A stretch of 39,289 nt of DNA from Spirochaetia bacterium (lineage in GTDB: Bacteria > Spirochaetota > Leptospiria > Leptospirales > Leptonemataceae), in the NCBI GenBank assembly GCA_009885105.1, contig VFLI01000033.1, positions 1-39,289 of the forward strand, in the 5' to 3' direction. The notes under the pieces are model-generated. The model did not search any database and was not told the origin of the DNA. It worked only from the letters and a program-made list of their open reading frames with translations. A program made the translations under genes and the position numbers. This document shows positions 7,998 through 16,245 of this stretch, one piece after another (position 1 is the first letter of the stretch; each line of letters begins with the position of its first letter).

Positions 7998-8891
7998 ATG
8001 AAAAATAACTATAAAAGAATCAATACATTACTCACAAATAGGACATATTATTTATTAATAATCAATATCATCATTTTGCTCATTTTGGCAGCTTTTCCTC
8101 TTGGAGCCGACACACTTCAAATGCGCAATGGCGCCTTCATTGAAGGCAGTATCGTGGGTCAGACAAGAACGGAAGTGGCCATACAGACCGCCCAGGGCAG
8201 ACGTGTCATACTGAAAACGGAAATCCGGAGAATAGTATTCGGACCGGGTGAAGAGCTGCGAAAAGCGGAAGAACAGAGGTGGCTCGAACAGCAGCGAATC
8301 GCGGATGAGCAGCGTCGTATAGCAGAACAAAAACGACTGGCCCAGGAAAAAGCAGAAGAGGATGAGCAAAGGCGCAGAGAAGAGCTGAGGCTGCTTGAGG
8401 AAAAAAAACAGGATGACGAACAGAATAGAACCGACAGCCAGGAGAGGGCAGCGGAGCGAAAGCGAAGGATTGACGAGAGCCGCAGAAACCGGTTAGAACA
8501 ACGTGCGCAGGAGCAGAGACTCCGCGAAGAAGAACAAAAAAGGATTGAACGCCAGCGGAGAATGGAAGAGCTGCGCCGCAAACTGGAAGAAAAGCGCCTG
8601 GCTGAAGCGCAGGCAGAGGAGGATGAACGCGTTCGCAAAGAGGAACTGGAACTTCAGGAAGAAAGACAGCGCGTAGAAGAAGAGAGAAAAATCGAAAACC
8701 AGGACCGAGGCGGTGAGCTCAGACGCAAAGTTGAAGAGAGCCGCCGACGTCAGGCAGAAGCGCGGCTTCAGGAACAAAGACGCCTGGAGGAAGAACAGAA
8801 ACAAGCCGAACGACGACGTCGAACAGAGGAAATGCGCCGCAAAACAGAAGAAAATCGCCGGGCCAGGGAACAGGCAGAGGAAGCAGAATAA
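7998..8891 (+). CDS. exported SH3-like plus coiled-coil repeat protein
   Basis: From ATG 7998 the protein has a hydrophobic N-terminal segment (YLLIINIIILLILAAF) that is a signal peptide or anchor. A ~45-residue SH3-like domain follows (LQMRNGAFIEGSIVGQT, then RRVILKTEIRRIVFG). About 210 residues of Glu/Arg/Gln-rich, Pro-free heptad sequence, almost certainly a long coiled coil, make up the rest. The coiled coil is two 87-residue tandem units plus the first 12 residues of a third (see repeat entries). An upstream TTG at 7959 exists, but the ATG directly before the membrane segment is better. The same small domain occurs in two other genes of this window. A structural envelope role is inference. 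Confidence 0.8.
   Translation: MKNNYKRINTLLTNRTYYLLIINIIILLILAAFPLGADTLQMRNGAFIEGSIVGQTRTEVAIQTAQGRRVILKTEIRRIVFGPGEELRKAEEQRWLEQQRIADEQRRIAEQKRLAQEKAEEDEQRRREELRLLEEKKQDDEQNRTDSQERAAERKRRIDESRRNRLEQRAQEQRLREEEQKRIERQRRMEELRRKLEEKRLAEAQAEEDERVRKEELELQEERQRVEEERKIENQDRGGELRRKVEESRRRQAEARLQEQRRLEEEQKQAERRRRTEEMRRKTEENRRAREQAEEAE
8331..8591 (+). repeat. 87-residue coiled-coil repeat, unit 1
   Basis: This unit begins KRLAQEKAEEDE and ends MEELRRKLEE. It aligns to the next unit without gaps over all 87 residues, with landmarks (EEDE, EEL, DES/EES-RR, LQEQR/AQEQR, EEEQK, RRK-EE) at the same positions. The copies have diverged, so the duplication is not recent. Confidence 0.85.
8592..8852 (+). repeat. 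87-residue coiled-coil repeat, unit 2
   Basis: This unit begins KRLAEAQAEEDE and ends TEEMRRKTEE, directly abutting unit 1 in the same frame. It is followed by NRRAREQAEEAE and stop, which matches the first 12 residues of a third unit. Length variation by whole units would keep the frame (261 bp). Confidence 0.85.
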
Positions 8892-8932
8892 CGGCAGTCA
8901 GACCCGGTGGCAGGCGCCTTCCTCAGCCGATC

Positions 8933-10384
8933 CTATTTTTTCAGTTCTGCCAGTTTTGCATCAATCATGCGATTGACCTCTTCCGGCGGCGCCTGTCCGC
9001 GTGTGGCTTTCATCACCTGACCCACAAGAAATCCTTTTGCGCGGTCCTTGCCGGCGAGAATAGACTGAATGGTTTCTTCGTTCGCTTTGAATACGGACTC
9101 AATGATTGCCGGCAGATCGGAACTCTCCACCGGTTTGTAGTCGTATTTCTCGATGACCGCCGACGGCGATAGATTTTCTGTGTACATGTGTTCGAACACC
9201 TGCTTGGCGATCTTGCCCGTGATTTTTCCTTCATTCAAAAACTGGATCAGATTTCCCAGATCTTTCGCGCTGCATGGAAATTTTCCCGGCTCCCAGTCGC
9301 TCTTGTTCATGACGCCCAGAACTTCGTCTTTCACCCAGTTGGATGATTTTTTCGCATCGCCGCAGATTTTTTCCACTTCTTCAAAATAGAGCGCCGTTTC
9401 TTTCTGACTCGTCAGTACGTCTGCATCGTACAGCGGCAGACCGAATTCTGCAACGTATCTGTCCCTTTTTGCCGCCGGCAGTTCCGGCATGTTTTTTATA
9501 AATTCTTTGATCATCTCGTTTGTAATCTCAAAATATGACAAATCCGGATCCGGGAAATACCGGTAGTCTTCCGCGTCTTCTTTTGTGCGCATCAATCGCG
9601 TCACGCGTTTGTCGGAATCCCAGAGAACCGTTGATTGGATGATTTTTCCGCCGCCGTCGATCACTTCTGTCTGGCGAACAACTTCATATTCAATGGCAGC
9701 CCGCACGGCTTTGAAGGAATTGAGATTCTTTATTTCCACTCTTGTGCCGAATTCGCTCTGACCGAAGGGACGGATCGAAACATTGGCGTCACAGCGCAGA
9801 CTTCCCTGTTCCATGTTGCCATCGGTAATATTGATGAAACGCAGAATATTTCTGAGAGTCTGCAGGTAGACCTGCGCATCTTCCGCAGAGCGAAGATCCG
9901 GTTCCGAAACAATTTCCAGAAGAGGCACGCCCGCACGATTCAAATCGACATAAGATTTGCTGACTCCAGGAACCTGGCTGTGAAGCAGTTTTCCCGCATC
10001 TTCTTCCATATGAATGCGATGAATTCGAATGACTGTGTCCTCCGAATCGCCCTTTTTACGGAAGGCTAGTTTTCCGCCGGTCGCATACGGGACATCGTAC
10101 TGCGAAATCTGATAACCTTTGGGAAGATCCGGATAAAAATAGTGTTTGCGGTCGAATTTTGTCACCGGAGAAATCTTGCAATCCAGCGCCGATGCCGCCA
10201 TGACGGCCATTCTCAGGACTTCTTGATTGAGAACAGGGAGAACTCCGGGCAGTCCCAGAGTTACCGGTCCTGCCTGGGTGTTGGAAGGCGAGCCGTACAG
10301 ATAGGGATCGGAACTGAATATTTTTGTTCTGGTTTTCAGCTGGCAGTGCACTTCCAGCCCGATCACAATTTCATAGCGGTCCAC
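8933..10384 (-). CDS. gatB: Asp/Glu-tRNA amidotransferase subunit B
   Basis: GatB binds misacylated Glu-tRNA(Gln) or Asp-tRNA(Asn) and phosphorylates the acyl group before GatA-derived ammonia converts it to the amide. The sequence is full length (483 residues). It starts with IVIGLEVHCQL, has the strongly conserved FDRKHYFYPDLPKGYQISQ near residue 80, LNRAGVPLLEIVSEPD and DYRYFPDPDL, and ends in the helical GatB/YqeY tail (KGFLVGQVMKAT, NRMIDAKLAEL). The start is GTG at 10384 with only a weak, distant AGGA. gatC and gatA are not in this window, so the gene stands alone between divergent and convergent neighbours. Confidence 0.97.
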   Translation of the reverse strand: MDRYEIVIGLEVHCQLKTRTKIFSSDPYLYGSPSNTQAGPVTLGLPGVLPVLNQEVLRMAVMAASALDCKISPVTKFDRKHYFYPDLPKGYQISQYDVPYATGGKLAFRKKGDSEDTVIRIHRIHMEEDAGKLLHSQVPGVSKSYVDLNRAGVPLLEIVSEPDLRSAEDAQVYLQTLRNILRFINITDGNMEQGSLRCDANVSIRPFGQSEFGTRVEIKNLNSFKAVRAAIEYEVVRQTEVIDGGGKIIQSTVLWDSDKRVTRLMRTKEDAEDYRYFPDPDLSYFEITNEMIKEFIKNMPELPAAKRDRYVAEFGLPLYDADVLTSQKETALYFEEVEKICGDAKKSSNWVKDEVLGVMNKSDWEPGKFPCSAKDLGNLIQFLNEGKITGKIAKQVFEHMYTENLSPSAVIEKYDYKPVESSDLPAIIESVFKANEETIQSILAGKDRAKGFLVGQVMKATRGQAPPEEVNRMIDAKLAELKK

Positions 10385-10552
10385 AGGGTATTTTTTTTAT
10401 TCCTGGAGAGTAAAGCAAGTAATAATTCTAGAAGTATTGCAGATCTGGCGCGCCGTCAACTGGAATACCGTTCGGGCAGGGACTTCCTTTTTTCGCTTCT
10501 GCATCGAATGCGAAGAGCCAAAATCTGATTGAAAAAATACTGGCAATTCCAG

Positions 10553-11392
10553 ATGCGAGCGCCAGGTTCGGCCGTGATTTCTGTACGACGCATCTCCGTA
10601 TTCCTTTTGCTTTTTGTCGCCTTGATGCCTCTGCTGGCCCGGCAGCCCTTGGTAATCGTACCACAGATGGGAAAATACCCCCTGGGTCTGCATTCCGATA
10701 TCCTGGAGGATACCACGGGAAATCTGACAATACAGGATGTAAGGAGCCCACAACTGGCAGCCGGTATTGTTCATGATTTTAAGAATCCAATCACAGTAAT
10801 TAAAGGTTTCCTGGAACTGGCGGAAGAAAATACCACGAGCCTTGAGAAACGACATGAATATATGGAAAAAATCTCTCATGAGGCCGACAGGATGTCCCGG
10901 ATAGCCCAGGATCTGCTCGATTTCAGCCGCGGCACTGTTACGCTGATCATGGAAGATGTCCCGCTCTCTGCGTATCTCGACCGGGTGCAAATAGTTCTGA
11001 ATCCCTATTTTGCTCCGAGACAGATCCAATTCTCAGTCGGATTCGATCAGGACGGTGTGCTTCGCATCGATCCGGATCGCTTTTTAAGAGTATTTGTGAA
11101 CATTGCCGGGAATGCCGCCGATTTACTTTATGCGAATGGAAGATTTGAAATTCGTGTTCATCAGCAGGAGGGCGGAGGAATTTTTATATTCGAACTGTCC
11201 GACAACGGCCCCGGCATACCGGAGGCAATCCGCAGCACTGTTTTTGAGCCGTTTGTCTCACACGGCAAGGCGCACGGTACCGGACTCGGGATGGCGATTG
11301 CCAGGAGCATCGTGGAGGCGCACGGTGGAAGTATCAGTTTTGAGACAGAATCGGGAAGGGGAACTACGTTCAGGATCGAACTGCCTGCGTAG
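10553..11392 (+). CDS. histidine kinase core fused to a truncated 7TMR-DISM-type N-terminus
   Basis: The C-terminal ~215 residues are a complete kinase core: H box AAGIVHDFKNP with the phospho-acceptor at H74 (counting from ATG 10553), N box NIAGNAADLL, G1 DNGPGIP, F box FEPF and G2 GTGLGMAI. The N-terminus is a signal-like hydrophobic stretch (FLLLFVALMPLLA). It is followed by GLHSDILEDTTGNLTIQDV, which resembles the opening strands of 7TMR-DISMED2 sensor domains, and then the H box at once. The rest of that sensor and the expected seven membrane helices are absent. As it stands, the kinase would be placed on the outer side of the membrane. A TTG at 10529 is an upstream alternative start. 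Confidence 0.85.
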   Translation: MRAPGSAVISVRRISVFLLLFVALMPLLARQPLVIVPQMGKYPLGLHSDILEDTTGNLTIQDVRSPQLAAGIVHDFKNPITVIKGFLELAEENTTSLEKRHEYMEKISHEADRMSRIAQDLLDFSRGTVTLIMEDVPLSAYLDRVQIVLNPYFAPRQIQFSVGFDQDGVLRIDPDRFLRVFVNIAGNAADLLYANGRFEIRVHQQEGGGIFIFELSDNGPGIPEAIRSTVFEPFVSHGKAHGTGLGMAIARSIVEAHGGSISFETESGRGTTFRIELPA

Positions 11393-11410
11393 GCATAGAG
11401 GAGGAGATCT

Positions 11411-12589
11411 TTGAAGTTCAAATCGGTCGAATTTAAATTCGCAGTCATTCAATCCTTGATTGATAACGGTTTTTTAAAAAAGCAAACAGAGGCGGTTGAG
11501 AAAAGAATTCAAAAAGGCGACTTTGAAGAATACTACCAATCGTGCGGAATAGAAAAATTTTACGGCCCCCATCCTGAAATTTATGAATATTTCAAGAATC
11601 TTGAACTGTCCGACAAACTCCTGAGCAGCATAAAGTCCATCTCTTTTGAAGGTGGAAATGAAGTTTATCATCTGATCGCCCATAACTGGGACGGGGAGGA
11701 TAATATTTTTGATGTGCGTTCGCTGGAAGATGTCTGTCTTGCCCCCAACCTGGAGGAGCTCGTTGACTGCGTGCTTGTGGATGTGGATGACGCTTCGCCG
11801 CTTCTGCAGTTAAAGAAATTGAGATCGGTGGATGTCAATTACGACGGCGGAATTAAGGACAAAAAAACAATTTCACAGCTGGAGAAAAAAGGAGTACAGA
11901 TATTAAACCGGGCGGAGGATGTCTCAGAGAAGAAAGAAAGTTCAGGAAAATCCAATCTCGTTGAGGATTTAAAATTTATCGAAGAATATGAAAAGGCGCA
12001 GGATCTTTTCTATGATAAATCAGACCCCCGCAGAGCGCTGCCGATTTTTGAAAAACTGATTTCGCAACGGCCGGAGGATGCGGACTGCTGGATGGAAAAA
12101 GGAAATGTTCATTCGGAGCTCGGCAATGATACTGAGGCAGAGAAAGCCTGGTTGAAATGCATCGAGCTGGATCCAGGATACGATGAAGTACACTACAATC
12201 TCGCCAATATTAAGAAAGATAAGAAACAATATTCAGAAGCTATGGAGCTCGTTCAGAAAGCAATTGAGTCGGGTATGGCGGACCGTCCTGAAGCCTGGCA
12301 TATCATGGGCCAGCTTCACTGTCTGCTCGACGATCCCGCGGCCGGCAGGAAAGTTTTTGAAAAAGCGCTGAAACTGTATGAAAAAGAAAGCGAAACCACA
12401 GACGACGCAGCCGACAATCGATTTCAGCTTGCCTGCATCCATTCCCTTCTTGGAAATGCAGAGAAGGCTCTGTATTATCTCAGAGAAGCCGTTGAGATCG
12501 ATGGATCATCGCGGGACCGCGCGAAAGATGAGCCCGATTTCCATTCAATTAAAAATAATAGTATGTTTGTAAATTATATTAATGAATAA
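11411..12589 (+). CDS. DUF6892-like domain plus TPR protein
   Basis: The first ~165 residues (FKFAVIQSLIDNGFL, YEYFKNLEL, ISFEGGNEVYHLI, WDGEDNIFDVRSLEDV, APNLEEL) match my memory of the DUF6892-type domain, a family of unknown function that often starts FxxVVIQ and carries GGNExYxxIxxxWDGEDxxFDI. The remaining ~220 residues are TPR helical pairs (ADCWMEKGNVHSELGND, DEVHYNLANIKKDKKQ, PEAWHIMGQLHCLLDD, RFQLACIHSLLGNAEKAL). The start is TTG at 11411 with a strong AGAGGAGGAGAT site. It follows the kinase gene by 18 bp, so the two probably share a transcript. Cytoplasmic; a protein-interaction role is inferred. Confidence 0.75.
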   Translation: MKFKSVEFKFAVIQSLIDNGFLKKQTEAVEKRIQKGDFEEYYQSCGIEKFYGPHPEIYEYFKNLELSDKLLSSIKSISFEGGNEVYHLIAHNWDGEDNIFDVRSLEDVCLAPNLEELVDCVLVDVDDASPLLQLKKLRSVDVNYDGGIKDKKTISQLEKKGVQILNRAEDVSEKKESSGKSNLVEDLKFIEEYEKAQDLFYDKSDPRRALPIFEKLISQRPEDADCWMEKGNVHSELGNDTEAEKAWLKCIELDPGYDEVHYNLANIKKDKKQYSEAMELVQKAIESGMADRPEAWHIMGQLHCLLDDPAAGRKVFEKALKLYEKESETTDDAADNRFQLACIHSLLGNAEKALYYLREAVEIDGSSRDRAKDEPDFHSIKNNSMFVNYINE

Positions 12590-12745
12590 ATTGATGCACA
12601 ACGATCGACCATGTTTTGGCAGAGCATGTTTGATGAAATGCTTGACCGGAATGGTGCCCGGTCCGGGATTGCAGTATCTTTCCGAATAATCAGAACAGAT
12701 ATAAAGACCTCACGCGGTGCCTTTCCTGGGCGGTTGAATAGTATT

Positions 12746-13498
12746 ATGGAATCAAAAGCAGTTTTCTGTCTGGCCAATCAAAAAGGCGGTGTGGGTAAAA
12801 CTACCACTGCCATACATCTGGCCGCCTGTCTCGCCAAGAAAAACCGAGTACTTCTGATCGATCTGGATGCTCAGTCAAATGCCAGCTCAATTTTTCTGGA
12901 AAATGACTGCCCGGTTGAACTTTCCGTTCATGCCGTATTTCGTGAAAAAAAAACGGCTGCGGAGCTGGCCCAGAAGACGCGCAATCCCAATCTGGATTTG
13001 CTGCCGGCCGTCATGAATCTGGCGGAAGTGGAGACGCTTCTGGCCGGGGCCGTGGATGGTTTTTTCCGTCTGAACGACGCTCTCAAGAGTTCTTCGCACG
13101 ATTATATTGTCATCGACTGTCCGCCCAATCTGGGAATGCTTACGGTCAATGCCTTTGTCTGCTCGACACACCTGATCGTGCCCCTTCAGACATCAAAGTT
13201 TTCGCTGGACGGACTGCGCGGAATCCTCGAGACGACAAACACGATTCAAAAACGCTTCAATCCAAAGATACGTATACAGGGAGCTCTTCTGACTATGTTC
13301 AACGGCAGAACCGGCATTGCGCAGGCTCTGGGCGGCCCGATTGCGGAATTCCTGCATGTTTTTGAAACTAAGATCAGCCAGTCCGTAGTCGTGGAGGAAG
13401 CGCATCTGATGCACAAAACGCTTTTTGAATACAATCCGCGCAGTAAGCCAGCCAAACAGTATGAAGCCTTTACGGCGGAGGTATTGAATGGCCTCTAA
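12746..13498 (+). CDS. ParA/MinD-type ATPase (orphan)
   Basis: A P-loop positioning ATPase of about 250 residues. The deviant Walker A ANQKGGVGKTTTAIHLA is intact with both signature lysines. LIDLDAQSNAS (A' box), YIVIDCPPNLGMLTVNA (Walker B) and VPLQTSKFSLDGL are also present. The reading frame is open from 12611, but the ATG at 12746 directly precedes the fold and is the likely start. No parB or obvious parS sites are next to it. Instead the gene overlaps by 11 bp a one-pass membrane protein, followed by envelope genes. It is therefore more likely to position an envelope complex than to segregate DNA; that is inference. Confidence 0.9.
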   Translation: MESKAVFCLANQKGGVGKTTTAIHLAACLAKKNRVLLIDLDAQSNASSIFLENDCPVELSVHAVFREKKTAAELAQKTRNPNLDLLPAVMNLAEVETLLAGAVDGFFRLNDALKSSSHDYIVIDCPPNLGMLTVNAFVCSTHLIVPLQTSKFSLDGLRGILETTNTIQKRFNPKIRIQGALLTMFNGRTGIAQALGGPIAEFLHVFETKISQSVVVEEAHLMHKTLFEYNPRSKPAKQYEAFTAEVLNGL

Positions 13499-14306
13499 AA
13501 AAGATAAACTTTCTAAAGCAGCCAGGTCTGAGGTGGAGAAAAATATCGGGGGCCGCGCTGACAGACCCTCCTCCATGCCTGAAATGGTCGACCATATTCA
13601 TCAAGATAATAGGAATCCTGTGGAAAACCCGGCGGATGAGTCGGAAAGCTACCTGCTGGTAGAGAAAGAAACAAAGGAAAAAAAGGCAAATATTTTGGTT
13701 CCCGATGAAAGCGAGGCATCGAACTCTGGCGGGAAAAACAGCACCCGGGAACCTGAGCGTGCGCCTTCGCGCAAGGATGGACGGGAGAAAGAAAAAATGG
13801 CAAAAACTAGAGACTCCATATACAACGTTTCCAGCGATATCAGGTTGGAAGATTACACAGAATCCTCTTCGGGCGGAGGCGGGTTCGGCAATATTGGAAA
13901 GATTGTCGGCGGACTGGTGCTTCTGGCTCTTCTGGGTTCCGGTATCTGGTCGATTTTTGTATGGATTTTCGGCCCGGATTATCTTCTGGCCGTCGCCTCT
14001 CATGAAATCACCGCTGAGAATATTGAAGAACTGGCAAAGGAAAATGATGTCGTCATTTCCGCCGGAGCTCCCACACACATACGCTTTCAGTGGGAAGAGG
14101 GTGGATTGAAAACGGACTACGTAAAAATAAAAATCGACAATACCACCGGCGACAAGGATGAAGAAGAGGCCATCATGGCCCGCAAACCTCCGGTGTCCGC
14201 CAATTATGTCTATTTCATGGGACCTATGGACGCAGGCGAATATCACATTCAGGTTCTGGATCGTGATGGAGATATACTGGAAGAAAAAGAATTCCGAGTT
14301 CAGTAG
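13488..14306 (+). CDS. single-pass membrane protein, putative ParA partner
   Basis: I do not recognise a family. Residues 1-135 are cytoplasmic-type, disordered and rich in Lys, Glu, Ser and Pro, opening with a basic stretch (MASKKDKLSKAARSEVEK). A single membrane helix spans about 137-161 (GKIVGGLVLLALLGSGIWSI onward). The remaining ~110 residues look like a beta-sandwich outside the membrane (THIRFQWEEGGLKTDYVKI, VYFMGPMDAGEYHIQVLD). ParB and other ParA partners commonly use a Lys/Arg-rich N-terminal peptide to stimulate ParA ATPase. That, together with the 11-bp overlap with the ParA gene, makes this a good partner candidate. Confidence 0.75.
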   Translation: MASKKDKLSKAARSEVEKNIGGRADRPSSMPEMVDHIHQDNRNPVENPADESESYLLVEKETKEKKANILVPDESEASNSGGKNSTREPERAPSRKDGREKEKMAKTRDSIYNVSSDIRLEDYTESSSGGGGFGNIGKIVGGLVLLALLGSGIWSIFVWIFGPDYLLAVASHEITAENIEELAKENDVVISAGAPTHIRFQWEEGGLKTDYVKIKIDNTTGDKDEEEAIMARKPPVSANYVYFMGPMDAGEYHIQVLDRDGDILEEKEFRVQ

Positions 14307-14309
14307 CCA

Positions 14310-15065
14310 ATGCGCGATGCTGTTCGAAAGTTCCCGCGGATCGTAACTGCAATTCTGCTCGCGGCCGGATTGATTTTCGCGGCGCACTGTGAACGATTAA
14401 AAAATCCGCCGCTGCCGAACGGCATTCCCGCGGGAGCCGTACGCGACAGGAAGATGGGACTCTGGCAGCACACAACTCCTGATGGACAATATTCGGTATA
14501 CTTTGCCGACGGGAAGCTGGCGATGACCGGAAAGATCACCGGCGGTCTTCGCTCCGGAGTATGGAATCACTTCAGTATGGACGGCAAGGTCATAACAACT
14601 GCAGGTGAATACCGCGAAGACTGGAAAGACGGCGTCTGGCAGTACTACGACAGCGACGGCCGGCTCTATCTGCGGATGGAGTACAGACTTCAGCCCAGAA
14701 GAGAATTCATGCTGCTCTTCACGCACGACTATGGAAATGAAAATGGCGTCTACATGCGGTATTTTCCCGAGGGCACTCTGGAGGAAAAGGGCAACTTCAC
14801 ATCTGGATATTACGAGGGGCCGGTGGTCCGCTATTACAGGTCTGGAAAAAAGGCGATGGAAGGTCAGTATGAAAAAGACATGCTGACCGGCCGGTGGAAA
14901 TATTATTATCCTGAAGGCGCTGTTGAACGGGAGGAAAATTATCACAATGGAGTTTTAAACGGACCGATGCGCTGCTACTATCCTGATGGAAAACTGCGTA
15001 TGGAAACATACTACGCAAACGGAAAAGAAACTGGTCCTCAAAGAATTTTTTCGCCGGCTGGCTGA
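14310..15065 (+). CDS. MORN/YwqK-like repeat protein, exported
   Basis: An N-terminal hydrophobic segment (IVTAILLAAGLIFAAHC) suggests export. The Cys at its end could be lipidated, although His at -1 is unusual even for relaxed spirochaetal lipoboxes. The rest is a run of MORN-type repeats as found in proteins annotated YwqK-family antitoxin: DGQYSVYFADGKLAM, SGVWNHFSMDGKV, DGVWQYYDSDGRLYL, GVYMRYFPEGTLEE, GRWKYYYPEGAVE and GPMRCYYPDGKLRM. No toxin partner is seen, so the antitoxin label should not be carried over. It starts 3 bp after the stop of the membrane protein gene and its last 80 bp overlap the next reading frame. Confidence 0.8.
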   Translation: MRDAVRKFPRIVTAILLAAGLIFAAHCERLKNPPLPNGIPAGAVRDRKMGLWQHTTPDGQYSVYFADGKLAMTGKITGGLRSGVWNHFSMDGKVITTAGEYREDWKDGVWQYYDSDGRLYLRMEYRLQPRREFMLLFTHDYGNENGVYMRYFPEGTLEEKGNFTSGYYEGPVVRYYRSGKKAMEGQYEKDMLTGRWKYYYPEGAVEREENYHNGVLNGPMRCYYPDGKLRMETYYANGKETGPQRIFSPAG

Positions 15066-15318
15066 GAAGTTTCTATCTTTTTCAGCCTTGTTTGTTTGTG
15101 CTGTGATGTCTGTGACAGCCGCAGCCGGGATGATGATTGTTTTTTTTCTGGAGAATTCTTCCTACACTGTCCTGACGCTCCTTCCCCTGATTCTGTACAT
15201 TCCGGTTTTAATATTGAAGAGACTCTTTCCTATGAAGGTGTATATCTATTCGGTTTTCACAGTTTATACAGCCCTGCTGTTGATACGTTTTTACCTGGAT
15301 TTATGGCTGCCGTACTGA
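14986..15318 (+). CDS. small three-helix membrane protein
   Basis: A 110-residue frame whose last ~85 residues form three hydrophobic helices (SALFVCAVMSVTAAAGMMIV, LTLLPLILYIPVLILK, VFTVYTALLLIRFYLDL). It has no recognised domain. The ATG at 14986 would overlap the MORN gene by 80 bp in another frame. Later starts (TTG 15088, GTG 15103, ATG 15106) would shorten or remove that overlap, and none has a clear ribosome site. The stop overlaps the following M23 gene by 16 bp. Its place inside a tightly packed cluster supports a real gene; start uncertain. Confidence 0.55.
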   Translation: MENCVWKHTTQTEKKLVLKEFFRRLAEKFLSFSALFVCAVMSVTAAAGMMIVFFLENSSYTVLTLLPLILYIPVLILKRLFPMKVYIYSVFTVYTALLLIRFYLDLWLPY

Positions 15319-16211
15319 AAAAAATTACCAGACCGGAACTGATGATCGTCTGTCATTTTTCTTCCGGCGACACGATGTGGTCATTCAGCATCCCCTACGC
15401 CAGATTTTATCATCTGTTTATTGCCCTGACCGGCTGTCTGTTGCTGGCAATTCTGTTGCTGCTGTTCAATGCCGACAGTGTTTATTCCGTGGATGCCTCA
15501 GAAACAGAGGACAGCAGTCTGACCAATGATGCATCACTCCTCCGGCAGGAATTGATAGAGACAGCGGACCTGAGTGAAAAGCTGCTCGAAATGCAAACGG
15601 AAATCAGCAGACTTATGCGCGGGACATCGGATAGGGCAGAGCAGCCCGTGGAAAACAGTCTGTCCAGCATGTCGGAGATTCAAAAAACAGCGGAGAACCG
15701 TTTCCTTCCCGGGGTTTATCTGAAACGTCGTTTTTCCGCCAGCCAGGACATCATTCTGGGAAATACAGATTTTGGATTGATGTACCAAAAAGCGATCGTC
15801 CCCGTTCCACATCGCTGGCCGGTTCAATCCTCAAAACTAGTTATAAATTCACTTTTCGGAAGGCGGAATTCACCCTGGTATTCCTGGGGGGCGTCCAGTG
15901 AATTCCACAGCGGTCTTGATATCAATGCACGGATCGGGGACAGAGTGCTGGCCACTGCCTCCGGCCGGGTCCGGACTGTGAGAAGGGGGAGTGACGGCTA
16001 TGGAAATATGGTTCGAATCGTTCATCCCTCAGGGTATGACACTCTGTATGCCCATCTCAGCTCGATTCAGGTTAAGCCCGATCAGCAGGTGGCGCCCGGA
16101 GAAATCATCGGACAGGCGGGAAGCACCGGAAGTTCGACGGGACCGCACCTGCATTATGAGGTAATCGGGCAGCGGGGAAGTGTGGATCCGCTTTTGTTTC
16201 TCGCTCCATGA
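15303..16211 (+). CDS. M23 (LytM) family peptidoglycan endopeptidase, membrane anchored
   Basis: A zinc peptidase that cleaves peptide cross-links in murein. A membrane anchor lies near the N-terminus (LFIALTGCLLLAILLLLF). A ~100-residue helical/coiled stretch follows, then the M23 domain. Zinc and catalytic residues are present: FHSGLD (HxxxD), the YAHLSS strand and GPHLHYEV (HxH). Unlike EnvC/NlpD-type activators it looks catalytically complete. The reading frame is open from 15096, but ATG 15303 gives a normal short cytoplasmic tail before the anchor and overlaps the preceding gene by only 16 bp. It lies downstream of the ParA gene, consistent with positioned wall remodelling. Confidence 0.92.
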   Translation: MAAVLKKITRPELMIVCHFSSGDTMWSFSIPYARFYHLFIALTGCLLLAILLLLFNADSVYSVDASETEDSSLTNDASLLRQELIETADLSEKLLEMQTEISRLMRGTSDRAEQPVENSLSSMSEIQKTAENRFLPGVYLKRRFSASQDIILGNTDFGLMYQKAIVPVPHRWPVQSSKLVINSLFGRRNSPWYSWGASSEFHSGLDINARIGDRVLATASGRVRTVRRGSDGYGNMVRIVHPSGYDTLYAHLSSIQVKPDQQVAPGEIIGQAGSTGSSTGPHLHYEVIGQRGSVDPLLFLAP

Positions 16212-16245
16212 CACCGATAATACGTATAAGGCTTCCTCAACAATA

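Noticed and set aside
8159..8638. Ser/Arg-rich minus-strand frame over the coiled-coil gene
   Set aside because: The Ser-rich composition is the expected antisense reading of Glu/Arg-rich coding sequence.
12746..13498. Plasmid or chromosome partition locus
   Set aside because: ParA is present but there is no ParB, no parS-like inverted repeats and no replication gene; flanking genes are envelope proteins.
13470..14387. 305-residue minus-strand frame
   Set aside because: It spans the ends of three plus-strand genes and has no domain; antisense by-product.
14310..15065. Toxin-antitoxin module based on the YwqK antitoxin label
   Set aside because: No toxin-like gene is adjacent. The label reflects MORN repeats only, and the protein appears exported.
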